A stretch of DNA of 64,000 nt from Cupriavidus plantarum (GTDB taxonomy: Bacteria > Pseudomonadota > Gammaproteobacteria > Burkholderiales > Burkholderiaceae). The number at the start of each line of letters is the position of its first letter. The stretch's first letter is position 1. Both the position numbers and the translations under genes were made by a program. The notes under the pieces were generated by a model. The model did not search any database and was not told the DNA's origin. It was given only the letters and a program-made list of their open reading frames with translations. The stretch covers positions 1,302,001-1,366,000 of the forward strand of contig NZ_CAJPUX010000001.1 in NCBI RefSeq assembly GCF_905397285.1, read 5' to 3'. This document shows positions 28,786 to 38,718 of this stretch, piece by piece.

Positions 28786-29535
28786 ATGTCAATCGACACC
28801 ACGCTGCTGGTGATCGCGCTCGGTGCGGTCGTGGCGGGATTTGTGCAGGGGCTTTCGGGATTCGCATTCGGCATGGTGGCCATGTCGTTCTGGGCCTGGA
28901 CCGTGGAGCCCAGGCTCGCCGCGGCGATGTCGGTGTTCGGCGCGCTGACCGGGCAACTGCTTGCGGCCTTCTCGGTGCGCCGCAAGTTTCATCTGACCGC
29001 GTTGCTGCCATTCCTGCTCGGCGGGGTGCTCGGGATTCCCGTGGGCGTGATGCTGCTGCCGGTGCTGAACGTCCACTGGTTCAAGATCGTGCTCGGCACG
29101 GTGCTCGTGATCTGGTGCCCGATCATGCTGTTCTCGGCCAGCATTCCGCGCATCACGCACGGGGGCCGCTTCGCCGACGGCATCGCGGGATGGCTCGGCG
29201 GCATCATGGGCGGCATTGGCGGCTTCACGGGCATGATCCCCACCCTCTGGTGCACGCTGCGCGGGTTCGAGAAGGACACGCAACGCACGATCATCCAGAA
29301 CTTCAATCTCGGCGCGCTGATCGTCACGATGGCCGTCTATGTCGGCACGGGCATCGTCACCACGGACATGCTCCCGAAGTTCGCGATCGTGGCGCCCGCC
29401 ATGCTGATTCCCACGCTGCTGGGTACGCGCGTCTACCTTGGCATCAGCGACCTCGCATTCCGGCGCATCGTGCTGTCGCTGCTGACATTGTCGGGCGTGG
29501 CGATGCTGACGGCGGCCGTGCCTAAGGTGCTGTAA
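28786..29535 (+). CDS. Sulfite exporter TauE/SafE-family permease
   Basis: 249 residues with about eight hydrophobic helices. GFVQGLSGFAFGMVAMSFWAW near the N-terminus and GWLGGIMGGIGGFTGMIPTLW in the second half are the two repeated TauE motifs. Family members move sulfite, sulfoacetate or other small organic acids. It lies 42 bp after the DUF2817 gene. Its end overlaps the convergent uxuB-like gene by 14 bp, so transcripts of the two collide here. Substrate unknown. Confidence 0.88.
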   Translation: MSIDTTLLVIALGAVVAGFVQGLSGFAFGMVAMSFWAWTVEPRLAAAMSVFGALTGQLLAAFSVRRKFHLTALLPFLLGGVLGIPVGVMLLPVLNVHWFKIVLGTVLVIWCPIMLFSASIPRITHGGRFADGIAGWLGGIMGGIGGFTGMIPTLWCTLRGFEKDTQRTIIQNFNLGALIVTMAVYVGTGIVTTDMLPKFAIVAPAMLIPTLLGTRVYLGISDLAFRRIVLSLLTLSGVAMLTAAVPKVL

Positions 29536-30982
29536 CGGCGGCAAGCGTGCCGAGCTGGCGCAGCCGCGCAAGCTGCCGGCCCACCGTTTCCACAAAAATT
29601 GCCGACGTGCCGAGGTCGCCGAACACGGGGACGTAACCCGTGATCCGCGCGACATCGCCGGCGAGGGGCCGTAACGCCGCCGCCATCGGATCCTCGATCG
29701 GATAGGCCTCGCTCCGCTCGTCGTACCCGCGCAGGAAATGGATCCATGCGGCCACGCCCAGCGCGAGGCGGTCGAAGGGTTCGCCGCGTGCGAGCCGTTC
29801 GGCGATCGGCGCCAGCAGCCGTTGCGGAATCTTTTGCGAACCGTCCATAGCGATCTGGCGCGTGCGGTGGCCGAGCGCGGGGTTCTCGAAGCGCGGCAGC
29901 AGGCTGTCCCGGTAGGCGTCGACGTCGAGCCCCGGCAGCGGGGGTAGCGTGGGTTGCAGCTCGTGCCGCATCGCCTCGTGGATGAAGGTGCGGACGGGCG
30001 GTTGCGCGATCACGCGGTCGGTGGTGGACCAGCCGGCCATCACGCCGAAATACGCCATCATCGACTGGCTGCCATTGACGAGCCGGTGCTTGAGCCGTTC
30101 GAAGGGCTGGGCATCGTCTACGAACTGTGCGCCGCCAGCTTCCCAATGCGGCCGGCCCGCTGCGAAGCGGTCTTCGACGACCCATTGCAGGAACGGTTCG
30201 CCGGCCACGGGCCATGCGTCGTGCAGTCCCAGCGCCGACGACACCCGCGCGACATCTTCCTCCGTCGTCTTCGGCACGATGCGATCGACCATGCTGTTCG
30301 GGAACGCGCAGTGTGCGTCGATCCAGGCGCGCAGCGCGGGATCGTAGCGCTCCGTGAAGGCCAGCAGCACGCCGCGCAGCGTATCGCCATTGCTGGCGAG
30401 GTTGTCGCAGGAGAGCAGCGTCACGGGGCCGAGGCCGCGTTCGCGCCGGCGCTGCAGGCCTCGGGCGAGGTAACCCAGTGCGGTGACCGGCGCGACCTCG
30501 TGCCTCAGGTCATGCGCGATATCCGGATCGTGCGGATTCAGCGCGCCCGTGCCGGGATCATGGCAGTAGCCTTTCTCGGTGATCGTCAGGCTCACGATGC
30601 GCGTGTCCGGGTGCGCGATACGATCGATGACGGCATCGGGAGCCTCGGCTGCTACCAGCACGTCGATCACCGCGCCGACGACACGAAGGGACTCGCCCGC
30701 GCCATCGCGCACGGCGAGCGTATAAAGCCCGCCCTGCGGCATCAGCGCGTCGCGCGTGTCGGGGCGCCGCAGCGACACGCCGACGATGCCCCAGCGTCGG
30801 TCCTCCGCGTCGGCTTCGAGCGCGTCCTCGGTGACCACCGCCTGATGCGCGCGGTGGAACGCGCCGATGCCGAGATGCACGATGCCGCCGCGCAGCGCTT
30901 CCCGGCGATATCGCGGTCCGCGCACGGCGAGCGCGTTCAGGCGCGACGGATGCAGGCGTTCCCTCCCCGTGTCCATTCCCAT
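29522..30982 (-). CDS. Mannitol dehydrogenase-family reductase (UxuB / fructuronate reductase-like)
   Basis: 486 residues from an ATG preceded by GAGGA at good spacing; ATG 30988 or GTG 31006 are alternatives. The Rossmann part begins GGIVHLGIGAFHRAHQ and the catalytic Lys region is FERLKHRLVNGSQSMMAYFG, typical of long-chain polyol dehydrogenases. UxuB reduces D-fructuronate to D-mannonate, and relatives act on mannitol, arabinitol or tagaturonate. Its neighbour ManD uses D-mannonate, so UxuB-type chemistry fits best. It is the last gene of the minus-strand sugar-acid operon. Confidence 0.87.
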   Translation of the reverse strand: MGMDTGRERLHPSRLNALAVRGPRYRREALRGGIVHLGIGAFHRAHQAVVTEDALEADAEDRRWGIVGVSLRRPDTRDALMPQGGLYTLAVRDGAGESLRVVGAVIDVLVAAEAPDAVIDRIAHPDTRIVSLTITEKGYCHDPGTGALNPHDPDIAHDLRHEVAPVTALGYLARGLQRRRERGLGPVTLLSCDNLASNGDTLRGVLLAFTERYDPALRAWIDAHCAFPNSMVDRIVPKTTEEDVARVSSALGLHDAWPVAGEPFLQWVVEDRFAAGRPHWEAGGAQFVDDAQPFERLKHRLVNGSQSMMAYFGVMAGWSTTDRVIAQPPVRTFIHEAMRHELQPTLPPLPGLDVDAYRDSLLPRFENPALGHRTRQIAMDGSQKIPQRLLAPIAERLARGEPFDRLALGVAAWIHFLRGYDERSEAYPIEDPMAAALRPLAGDVARITGYVPVFGDLGTSAIFVETVGRQLARLRQLGTLAAVTAP

Positions 30983-30993
30983 GTCCATCCTCG

Positions 30994-32205
30994 TCACCAG
31001 TGCCACAGCGTCCCGTCATGCGCGAGCCGGTTCACCGGCAGATAGGCGCGCTGATACGGATACTTCGCGGCCAGCGTCTCGTCGATCGTCACGCCATGTC
31101 CGGGCACATCGCCTGGGTACATCATGCCGTCGGCGAACGTGTACGCATGGGGGAACACCGCATCGGTCTCCTCGCTATGCCGCATGTACTCCTGCACCCC
31201 GAAATTCGGCACCCACAGGTCGAAATGGAGCGCCGCGCCCATGCAGACGGGCGAGAGGTCGGTGGCGCCGTGACAGCCTGTGCGCACCTGATACAGCGAC
31301 GCGAAGTCCGCGATGCGCCGCAGATGCGTGATGCCGCCGGCGTGCACGACCGTCGCGCGGATATAGTCGATGAGCTGCGCCTCGATCAGGCCCTTGCAAT
31401 CCCAGATGCTGCTGAAGATCTCGCCGACGGCGAGCGGTGTGACCGTGTGCTGGCGAATCAGCCGGAACGCCTCCTGATCTTCGGCGGGCGTCGCGTCCTC
31501 GATCCAGAACAATCGATAGGGCTCCAGCGACTTGCCCAGCCGTCCCGCCTCGATCGGCGTCAGGCGGTGATGCACGTCGTGCAGCAGATGCGTGTCCCAG
31601 CCGACGGCCTCGCGCACGGCCTCGAACAGCTTCGGCGTATGGTCGAGGTAGCGCTCGGTGCTCCAGTCGTGCTCGGAAGGCAGATTCGCATCGGCGGGCT
31701 CATAGAACATGCGGTCGCGGGAGACGCCGTAGACCTTGTTGAGCCCCGGCACGCCCGACTGCGCGCGGATCGCGCGATAGCCCATCTCCTTGTAGCGCAG
31801 CACTTCATCGACGGTGGAGGCGATATCGCTACCGTTGGCATGGCCGTACACCATCACGCCCGTGCGGCTCTTCCCGCCAAGCAGCTGATACAGCGGCAGG
31901 CCCGCCGCCTTGGCCTTGATGTCCCATAACGCCGTGTCCACGGCCGCGATGGCCGTCATCGTCACGGGGCCGCGCCGCCAGTACGCGCCGCGATACAGGT
32001 ATTGCCAGATGTCCTCGATCTGATGCGCATCGCGCCCGATCAGGCACGGGATGACATGCTCCTCGAGGTAGGCCACCACCGCGAGCTCGCGGCCATTGAG
32101 CGTGGCATCGCCGATGCCGTCGAGCCCCTCGTCGGTCTCGATCTTGAGCGTCACGAAGTTGCGCCCCGGACTGCAGACGATCACGCGCGCGCCGGTAATC
32201 TTCAT
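30994..32205 (-). CDS. manD: D-mannonate dehydratase, enolase superfamily (ManD/RspA type)
   Basis: 403 residues. All ManD landmark residues sit at canonical numbers: Arg147, Tyr159, metal ligands Asp210, Glu236 and Glu262, and His212 in LLHDVHHRL. The enzyme dehydrates D-mannonate to 2-keto-3-deoxy-D-gluconate with Mg2+. Some ManD-subgroup proteins prefer D-gluconate or have very low activity. The C-terminal DGTLWHW ending is also family-like. A downstream reductase that could supply or remove mannonate supports the call. Confidence 0.92.
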   Translation of the reverse strand: MKITGARVIVCSPGRNFVTLKIETDEGLDGIGDATLNGRELAVVAYLEEHVIPCLIGRDAHQIEDIWQYLYRGAYWRRGPVTMTAIAAVDTALWDIKAKAAGLPLYQLLGGKSRTGVMVYGHANGSDIASTVDEVLRYKEMGYRAIRAQSGVPGLNKVYGVSRDRMFYEPADANLPSEHDWSTERYLDHTPKLFEAVREAVGWDTHLLHDVHHRLTPIEAGRLGKSLEPYRLFWIEDATPAEDQEAFRLIRQHTVTPLAVGEIFSSIWDCKGLIEAQLIDYIRATVVHAGGITHLRRIADFASLYQVRTGCHGATDLSPVCMGAALHFDLWVPNFGVQEYMRHSEETDAVFPHAYTFADGMMYPGDVPGHGVTIDETLAAKYPYQRAYLPVNRLAHDGTLWHW

Positions 32206-32227
32206 CCGTGTCTCCTGTTTATTGTCT

Positions 32228-33766
32228 CTACATCACGGCGCCCAGCGCCCATGGCACGAACTCGTTCTGCCCATAGCCATGCAGTTCGCTGCATGTCTTG
32301 CGGCCCGATGCGGTCTCCAGCATCAATCGGAAGATCGCCTCGCCCTTCTGCGCGACGGTGCTCGTGCCATCGAGGATGTCGCCGCAGTTGATGTCGATGT
32401 CCTCGGCCTGCCGCGCGAACAGCGCGTTGTTGGTCGACAGCTTGAGGGAAGGCGAGGGTGCGCACCCGTAGGCGGAGCCCCGCCCCGTGGTGAAGCAGAT
32501 CAGGTTGGCCCCACCGGCCACCTGTCCGGTGGCGGACACGGGGTCGTACCCCGGGGTGTCCATGAAAACGAGCCCCTGCGCCTGGACCGGCTCCGCGAAC
32601 TCGTACACCTCGACGAGGTTGGTGGTACCGCTCTTGGCCACCGCGCCAAGCGATTTCTCGAGAATCGTGGTGAGGCCCCCGGCCTTGTTGCCGGCCGATG
32701 GATTGTTGTCGAGGTTGCCCGCGTTGCGCGCGCAATAGTCCTCCCACCAGTATATGCGCGCGAGCAGACGCTCGGCGACGGCGGGCGACACCGCCCGGCG
32801 CGTGAGCAGATGCTCGGCGCCGTAGATTTCTGGGGTCTCGGAGAGAATCGCCGTGCCGCCATGCCGGACGACCAGATCGACGGCGGCGCCCAACGCCGGG
32901 TTGGCCGTGATGCCCGAGTAACCATCCGATCCGCCGCATTGCAGGCCGACGATCAGATGGCTCGCGGGCATGCGCTGGCGCGTGATGCGGTTGGCATCTT
33001 CGAGCAGCGCCCGCACCACGCCCACGCCACGGGCAACGGTCCTGGCGGTGCCGCCCGTGTCCTGAATATTGAAGCTGTGAAAGCGAGGGCCGGCCGCGAG
33101 ATCGCCAAGCCCCGGTTCCGCGAGCAGCGCATCGATCTGGTTGGTCTCGCAGCCGAGGCCCACCACCAGCACGGCCGCGAAGTTCGGGTGGCGCGCGTAG
33201 CCGGCCAGCGTGCGACGCAGCACACGCAGGTTCTCGCCATCGCTGTCCGTCGCGCACCCGGCGCCATGCGTGAGCGCGATCACGCCGTCGACGTTGGGGT
33301 AGGGCGCCAGCGCCTCCGGATGGATATCGCGGCGGAAATGATCGGCGATGGCGCGCGCCACGGTGGCCGAGCAATTGACCGACGTGAGGATGCCGATATA
33401 GTTGCGCGTGGCCACGCGGCCATCGGCGCGCACAATGCCATCGAACGTGGCCTTCTCGGTGGCATAGTCGGTCGCATGCACATCGGCGCCGGCCGCATGG
33501 TCGCGCGCGAAGTCGCCCATCGCCAGATTATGCGTGTGCACGTGCTGGCCGGGTGCGATGTCCTGCCGCGCGAAGCCGATCACCTGGTTGTAGCGCCGCA
33601 CGGGCGCGCCCGCGGCAATGGCGCGCACCGCGACCTTGTGCCCGGCCGGGATCAGGCCCTGCACGGTGACGCCTTCTTCCGCGAGCACGGTGCCAGACAT
33701 CAGTTGACGGCATGCGATGACGATGTCGTCGCGGTCGTGCATGCGAACCACGTTGGGGGTCGTCAT
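32228..33766 (-). CDS. uxaA: Altronate/galactarate dehydratase family protein (UxaA-like)
   Basis: 512 residues, the fused length of UxaA. An N-terminal SAF-like domain ([16 protein letters not shown] and [18 protein letters not shown], with HVHTHNL) is followed by the catalytic part with [28 protein letters not shown], and Cys-bearing segments. UxaA dehydrates D-altronate to 2-keto-3-deoxygluconate using iron; related enzymes act on galactarate. The start ATG lies 4 bp after the SDR stop. Having two dehydratases of different folds in one operon suggests more than one hexonate epimer is used. Confidence 0.88.
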   Translation of the reverse strand: MTTPNVVRMHDRDDIVIACRQLMSGTVLAEEGVTVQGLIPAGHKVAVRAIAAGAPVRRYNQVIGFARQDIAPGQHVHTHNLAMGDFARDHAAGADVHATDYATEKATFDGIVRADGRVATRNYIGILTSVNCSATVARAIADHFRRDIHPEALAPYPNVDGVIALTHGAGCATDSDGENLRVLRRTLAGYARHPNFAAVLVVGLGCETNQIDALLAEPGLGDLAAGPRFHSFNIQDTGGTARTVARGVGVVRALLEDANRITRQRMPASHLIVGLQCGGSDGYSGITANPALGAAVDLVVRHGGTAILSETPEIYGAEHLLTRRAVSPAVAERLLARIYWWEDYCARNAGNLDNNPSAGNKAGGLTTILEKSLGAVAKSGTTNLVEVYEFAEPVQAQGLVFMDTPGYDPVSATGQVAGGANLICFTTGRGSAYGCAPSPSLKLSTNNALFARQAEDIDINCGDILDGTSTVAQKGEAIFRLMLETASGRKTCSELHGYGQNEFVPWALGAVM

Positions 33767-33770
33767 GGCG

Positions 33771-34538
33771 CTAGTTGGACCAGCCGCCGTCGATGATCTG
33801 CGCGGTGCCGGTCGTGAACGCCGATTCGTCGGACGCCAGGTACACCGCGAGCGCCGCGATTTCCGCCGCCGTGCCGATGCGGCCCATCGGCTGGCGCGCG
33901 ACGAAGTCCGCCTCCACCTGCGTGAGGGAACGGCCGCTGCGGCGCGACTGATCGTCGATGCGTTGCCGCAGCGAGGGCGACTCCACCGTGCCGGGGCAGA
34001 TGGCGTTGCAGCGGATGCCATGCGCGATGAAGTCCGCCGCCACCGATTTCGTCATGCCGATGACCGCGGCCTTGCTTGCGCCATATACGAAGCGGTTCGG
34101 CGCACCCTTGATGCTGCCCGCCACCGACGACATGTTGACGATCGACCCGCGCCGTCGCTCGACCATGGCGGGAAGGAAGGCGCGCATCATGCGGTACATC
34201 GCGGTGACGTTGAGCGCCATCGAGAATTCGAAGGCCGCATCGTCGCAGTCGAGGAGGGTGCCGTGGTGCACGTAGCCCGCGCCGTTGAACAGGATGTCGA
34301 TCGCGCCGATGTCCGAGCCGATCTCCGCGGCCGCGGCGTCGATGGCCCTGCCATCGGTCACGTCGAGCCGCCGCGCGATGCATTGCGGCAGTTGCCCGAG
34401 TTCGGCGAGCGTCTCGGGGTTGATATCGGCGGCGATCACGCGCGCGCCTTCGCGCAGGAACGCTTCGACCGTGGCGCGGCCGATCCCCTGGCCTGCGGCG
34501 GTGACGAGGGCGAGTTTGCCCGCCAGTCTCTGTGACAT
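33771..34538 (-). CDS. SDR oxidoreductase, BDH2 / 2-keto-3-deoxy-L-fuconate dehydrogenase-like
   Basis: 255 residues. NAD-binding TAAGQGIG lies at 13-20, the tetrad is Asn110, Ser138, Tyr152 and Lys156, and IIDGGWSN ends the chain. The blocks YVHHGTLLDC, FLPAMVERRRGSIVNMSSVA and CPGTVESPSL are shared with animal BDH2/DHRS6 and with bacterial 2-keto-3-deoxy-L-fuconate dehydrogenases. In this operon it could oxidise a ketodeoxy sugar acid made by the dehydratases, giving a non-phosphorylative route; no kinase or aldolase gene is present. Product assignment is inference. Confidence 0.88.
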   Translation of the reverse strand: MSQRLAGKLALVTAAGQGIGRATVEAFLREGARVIAADINPETLAELGQLPQCIARRLDVTDGRAIDAAAAEIGSDIGAIDILFNGAGYVHHGTLLDCDDAAFEFSMALNVTAMYRMMRAFLPAMVERRRGSIVNMSSVAGSIKGAPNRFVYGASKAAVIGMTKSVAADFIAHGIRCNAICPGTVESPSLRQRIDDQSRRSGRSLTQVEADFVARQPMGRIGTAAEIAALAVYLASDESAFTTGTAQIIDGGWSN

Positions 34539-34564
34539 GGGGTCTCCCGGAAGGGATGGATCGG

Positions 34565-35968
34565 TTATTTGCTGCCCACCATCTGTGGCAGCCACAGGGT
34601 GATTTGCGGCACGTAGGTGATCGCAATCAACGTCAGGAACAGCGGCACGAGCCAGGGCAGGATCGCCATCGTCGTACGCTCCACCGATAGCCTGGCCACG
34701 CGCGCGAGGACGAACAGCACCATCCCCAGCGGCGGATGCAGCAGTCCGATCATCAGGTTCAGCGTCATCACGAGTCCGAAGTGGATGGGGTCGATGCCGA
34801 GCTTCAACACGATCGGCAGCAGGATCGGCACGAGGATCGTGATGGCCGCGGTCGTGTCGATGAAGCAGCCGACGATGAGGATCAACACGTTGGCAAGCAG
34901 CAGGAACAACCACTTGTTGTGCGTGAAGCCGAGAATGGCGTCCGTCAGCATCTGCGCGGCCTGGCTCGTGGTCAGCAGCCACGCGAAGATCGACGCCGCG
35001 GTGACGATGAAGAGCACGGAAGCCGTGGTCTCGATCGTGTCAAGCGTGGCCTTGGCCAGCGCGCGCATCGTCATGGAGCGGTACCGCACGAGGCCGAGGA
35101 ACAGGGCCCAGATGACCGCGGCCACCGCCGCTTCGGTCGGTGTAAACCAGCCGAGCGTCATGCCGCCGATCAGGATCACGGGAGCCATCAGCGCCATCAC
35201 GGCCGAGAAGTCGAAGTACCAGTCGAGCGCGAGCAGGATCACGAGCGCGGACATCGCGGCCACGTTTGTCGAGACGCCCGCCCGGGTCATCAGCCAGATC
35301 GCGAGAGGAAAAGCGAGCACGACCAGTATCTCGATCGTGGCCGATCCGAGCAGATTCCACGAAAACGCCGTGTCGCCGCCCCAGCCGCGCCGGTGCGCGA
35401 TCCACGCGACCGTGGCCATCATGAACGCCGTAAGCACGAGTCCCGGCAGGATGCCGGCGAGGAACAGCGAGCCGATCGACACGTTGGCCATCATCCCGTA
35501 GATCACGAACGGTAACGACGGCGGGATGATCGGCCCCAACGTGGCGGAGGCCGCGGTGACGCCCACCGCGAATTCGGTCTCGTAGCCGTGGTCCTTCATG
35601 GCCTTGATCTCGATGGTGCCGAGGCCCGCCGCGTCCGCGATGGCCGTGCCCGACATGCCTGAGAAGATCACGGAACCGATGATGTTCACGTGCCCGAGGC
35701 CGCCGCGCATCCATCCGACGAGCGCGACCGCGAAGTTGTAGATGCGGCCTGTGATGCCGGCGACGTTCATCAGGTTGCCGGCAAGGATGAAGAACGGTAC
35801 GGCGAGCAGCGGGAAACTCTCGACGCCTGCGATCATCCGCTGGGCGAGGATGACATCGGGCACCGTGCCGCTGGTCCAGATATAGAGCAGCGAAGCCAGC
35901 GCCATCGCAACGGCCACCGGCATGCCGACCAGCATCAGGACGAGGAAAGACAGGATCAGGATCCACAT
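34565..35968 (-). CDS. dctM: TRAP transporter large permease, DctM type
   Basis: 467 residues with 12 or more hydrophobic helices. LVGMPVAVAMALASLLYIW, GTAIADAAGLGTIEIKAMKDHGY and MMANVSIGSLFLAGILPG are DctM family blocks. It forms the Na+-driven channel of a tripartite transporter with DctQ and DctP. The gene is 15 bp after dctQ and 26 bp before the SDR, in one operon. The likely cargo is a hexonate or hexuronate, judged only from the enzymes. Confidence 0.94.
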   Translation of the reverse strand: MWILILSFLVLMLVGMPVAVAMALASLLYIWTSGTVPDVILAQRMIAGVESFPLLAVPFFILAGNLMNVAGITGRIYNFAVALVGWMRGGLGHVNIIGSVIFSGMSGTAIADAAGLGTIEIKAMKDHGYETEFAVGVTAASATLGPIIPPSLPFVIYGMMANVSIGSLFLAGILPGLVLTAFMMATVAWIAHRRGWGGDTAFSWNLLGSATIEILVVLAFPLAIWLMTRAGVSTNVAAMSALVILLALDWYFDFSAVMALMAPVILIGGMTLGWFTPTEAAVAAVIWALFLGLVRYRSMTMRALAKATLDTIETTASVLFIVTAASIFAWLLTTSQAAQMLTDAILGFTHNKWLFLLLANVLILIVGCFIDTTAAITILVPILLPIVLKLGIDPIHFGLVMTLNLMIGLLHPPLGMVLFVLARVARLSVERTTMAILPWLVPLFLTLIAITYVPQITLWLPQMVGSK

Positions 35969-35983
35969 GGTGCGCGCTCCGGG

Positions 35984-36607
35984 TCAGTCGTCGATGGCTT
36001 CGAATGCCTGTGGCCGCTCGAGGATCGAGTAGCCGCGGCGCCAGTTCTCCCAGCTCACCTGACAGGAGCGGGCGAACATCATGACGAAGCCCACCAGCGC
36101 GAACCAGTACACGTGGTCCTTGTTCCAGTCGATCGTGGTCATGGGTTCGTCGCCCACAATGCCGATATAGCGCCAGACGAGCCAGCTTGCGTACGCGAAG
36201 AACGCGGTGCGCACGATATCGACGAGCGTGGAGAGCACGCGCGCGGCACCGTGCGGCAGATAGCGGTAGAGCAGGTCCACCTGGATATGCCGGCAGCGGC
36301 GCATGCACATCGAGGCGCCGATGAAGACCACGCCGATCAGGCAGTACGTGGCCAGTTCCTCGGTCCAGGACAGGGAGTCGTTCATCACGTAGCGCGTGAA
36401 GAACTGCAGGAACACGAGCACCGTCATGACCCAGAACAGCAGGACGGTGAACCAGTCCTCGACGCCATGTCCCGAGATGTCGACGGGCTGCGCGTCGGCT
36501 TCCTCGAAGCTCTGGACGAGGTCCTCCACCGAGGACATATGGGGCGCAGGGCCGGCCGCCGGATCTTCTACCGGCTTGCGTACCGCGTTGGAGGCGTGCG
36601 TGGCCAT
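35984..36607 (-). CDS. dctQ: TRAP transporter small permease, DctQ type
   Basis: 207 residues, four membrane helices. SWTEELATYCLIGVVFIGASMCMRR is the DctQ hallmark, followed by HIQVDLLYRYLP. The first 50 residues are a polar cytoplasmic extension. It begins one base after the dctP stop region, so expression is coupled. Confidence 0.92.
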   Translation of the reverse strand: MATHASNAVRKPVEDPAAGPAPHMSSVEDLVQSFEEADAQPVDISGHGVEDWFTVLLFWVMTVLVFLQFFTRYVMNDSLSWTEELATYCLIGVVFIGASMCMRRCRHIQVDLLYRYLPHGAARVLSTLVDIVRTAFFAYASWLVWRYIGIVGDEPMTTIDWNKDHVYWFALVGFVMMFARSCQVSWENWRRGYSILERPQAFEAIDD

Positions 36608-36608
36608 G

Positions 36609-37610
36609 TCACTTCACCGCCTGGATCTTTTCCCAATCGGCCTTGCGGTACCCCTGCGATTCGAAGCTCACGTTCTTGAGCACGGCGTCGCGGTACTCGG
36701 GCACGCTGACCTGCGTCACCGTGATGCCCTTCTTCGTGAACACATCGACGAGCTCCTTCTCGCGCGCGGCCACGTCTTCGGTCGCCTTGACCGCGGCCTG
36801 CTGCATCACGTCGGTGAACATCTGCTTGTCCGCGTCGGGCAGCTTCTTCCACAGCGCGCCGGAGACGATGGTGTTGAGATGATCGACGATATGGCCCGTC
36901 AGCACGATGTACTTCTGTACCTCGTAGAACTTCTTTGCCTCGATGGTGCCGAGCGGGTTCTCCTGCGCCTCCACCGTGCCGTTCTGCAGCGCGAGGTAGA
37001 CCTCGGCGAACGCGATCGGCGACGTGTTGACGCCGCACGCGCGCGGCATCGCCAGATACGCGGGCACGTCGGGCACGCGCATCTTCAGGCCCTTCATCTC
37101 CGCGCAGTGGGAAAACGGCTTGTTCGACGTGGACTGGCGCGTGCCGTAGTACGTCGTGGACACGATGTGGTTGCCTGTCTTCTCCTCGTAGCCCCGCGTG
37201 AGTTCCTTGTAAATATCGCTCTTTGTGTAGGCGACGAGGTGCGCGGGATCGCGGAACGTGTACGGGTAGTAGGTCACGCCGATGCGCGGAAACGACTTGG
37301 CGGCGAAGCTGGAGCCGGAGATGATGATGTCCACCGTGCCCAGCACGAGGCCCTGATTGATGTCGTTTTCCTTACCCAGCTGAGAGGCCGGAAACACGTC
37401 GATCTGGTACTTGCCGTTGCTGCGCTTCTTGATTTCCTCGGCGGCCCACACGGACCACTTGTGGAACGGCTCGGACGTCTCGTAGACGTGCGCCCACTTG
37501 AGCTTGGTGGGCGCCTGCGCGGTTTGCGCGGCGGCGGGCATGACGGCGCCGGCCATCAGCAGCGCGGCCCCAAGGACGAACGACGAGAACTGCCGACGAC
37601 GATGCATCAT
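36609..37610 (-). CDS. dctP: TRAP transporter solute-binding protein, DctP type
   Basis: 333 residues with a Sec signal peptide ending near residue 29 (PAAAQ). FPASQLGKENDINQGLVLGTVD and the carboxylate-binding segment GLKMRVPDVP, whose Arg clamps the substrate carboxylate in this family, are visible, as are QNGTVEAQENPLGTI. It captures sugar acids in the periplasm. The 73-bp gap to the preceding dehydrogenase gene is the largest in the operon and holds only a ribosome site. Confidence 0.93.
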   Translation of the reverse strand: MMHRRRQFSSFVLGAALLMAGAVMPAAAQTAQAPTKLKWAHVYETSEPFHKWSVWAAEEIKKRSNGKYQIDVFPASQLGKENDINQGLVLGTVDIIISGSSFAAKSFPRIGVTYYPYTFRDPAHLVAYTKSDIYKELTRGYEEKTGNHIVSTTYYGTRQSTSNKPFSHCAEMKGLKMRVPDVPAYLAMPRACGVNTSPIAFAEVYLALQNGTVEAQENPLGTIEAKKFYEVQKYIVLTGHIVDHLNTIVSGALWKKLPDADKQMFTDVMQQAAVKATEDVAAREKELVDVFTKKGITVTQVSVPEYRDAVLKNVSFESQGYRKADWEKIQAVK

Positions 37611-37683
37611 GGTTGTCTCCTGATCTTCGTTGTGGACGCGACGCGGCCTCTGCGAGCCATCACGCGAAAGGGATTCGCCCGGG

Positions 37684-38718
37684 CTAGCCGGTCAACTGCA
37701 CCTTGGTACTGCGGCCCTTGTCGGCCGCCAGGTGAAACGCTTCCACGGCCCGCGCGAGCGGCAACTGCGCGGACAGCAGCGGACGCACGTCGAGCCGGCG
37801 CCGCGCCAGCGTCTGCACGGCCCAGTCGAACTCGCGGCCGAAGCGGAACGCGCCGACGTAGTCGAGCTCGCGGGCCATCACGCTATTGGCCGGAAAATGC
37901 AGACCCTCCGCGGGTAGCGTGCCGATCTGCACGATGCGTCCCCCGCGGCGAGTCGCCGTCAGACAGGTGGCGAGCGCGCCGGGGCTGCCGGCGGCTTCGA
38001 GGCTGATATCGGCGATGTCCTGCAGGTCCGCCGCGGCCGCAAGATCGCCGCGAAGCGTGTCATCGGCGCCGACGCCCCGCGCCACCTCCAGCGGGCGATC
38101 CGCGATATCGCAGACGACAATGCGCGCCGCGCCGGCCAGCCGCGCCGCCATCACGGTGAGGCTGCCGATCGTGCCGCCGCCCGTCACGAGCACGGTCTTG
38201 CCGAGCAGCGGGCCCGCGCGATTGACGCCATGCAGCGCGACCGACAGCGGTTCCGCGAACGCGAGCTCGCCGAGCGACAGGTCGCTCTCCACGGGCGTGA
38301 GCTGCCGCTCGTGCATCAGGAAGTGTTGCCGGAACATGCCTTGCACGTGCGGATACACGCTCGCGCTGCCGAGAAAACGCATATTGCGGCAGAGATTGTC
38401 GCGGCCCTCGCGGCAGTAATCGCAGTGGCCGCATGCATGCGACGGATTGATCGCCACCTTCATGCCCGGCGCAAGACGCGTGACCGCACTCCCCACGGCC
38501 TCGACGATGCCCGCTGCCTCATGGCCTGGCGTCAGCGGCTCGCGAATCACGAACGCGCCGACCTTTCCGTGGAAAAAGTAGTGCAGGTCCGAGCCGCAGA
38601 TGCCCGCCGCGCCGAGCCGTACGAGCACATCGTTTGGGCCGGGTGAGGGCGCCTCGACCTCGGTAAAGCGCAGGTCTTCGCTGCCGTGGATATGACAGGT
38701 GAGCGATGCGGTTGCCAT
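37684..38718 (-). CDS. Zinc alcohol dehydrogenase, L-idonate 5-dehydrogenase-like
   Basis: 344 residues of the medium-chain dehydrogenase family. Catalytic zinc ligands are Cys41 and His66/Glu67; structural zinc Cys residues are 96, 99, 102 and 110. The NAD-binding GGGTIGSL follows. CGSDLHYFFHGKVG and the idonate/sorbitol dehydrogenase-like layout suggest oxidation of L-idonate to 5-ketogluconate or a similar hexonate. It starts in a TGATG overlap with the regulator gene, so both are translated together. Confidence 0.88.
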   Translation of the reverse strand: MATASLTCHIHGSEDLRFTEVEAPSPGPNDVLVRLGAAGICGSDLHYFFHGKVGAFVIREPLTPGHEAAGIVEAVGSAVTRLAPGMKVAINPSHACGHCDYCREGRDNLCRNMRFLGSASVYPHVQGMFRQHFLMHERQLTPVESDLSLGELAFAEPLSVALHGVNRAGPLLGKTVLVTGGGTIGSLTVMAARLAGAARIVVCDIADRPLEVARGVGADDTLRGDLAAAADLQDIADISLEAAGSPGALATCLTATRRGGRIVQIGTLPAEGLHFPANSVMARELDYVGAFRFGREFDWAVQTLARRRLDVRPLLSAQLPLARAVEAFHLAADKGRSTKVQLTG

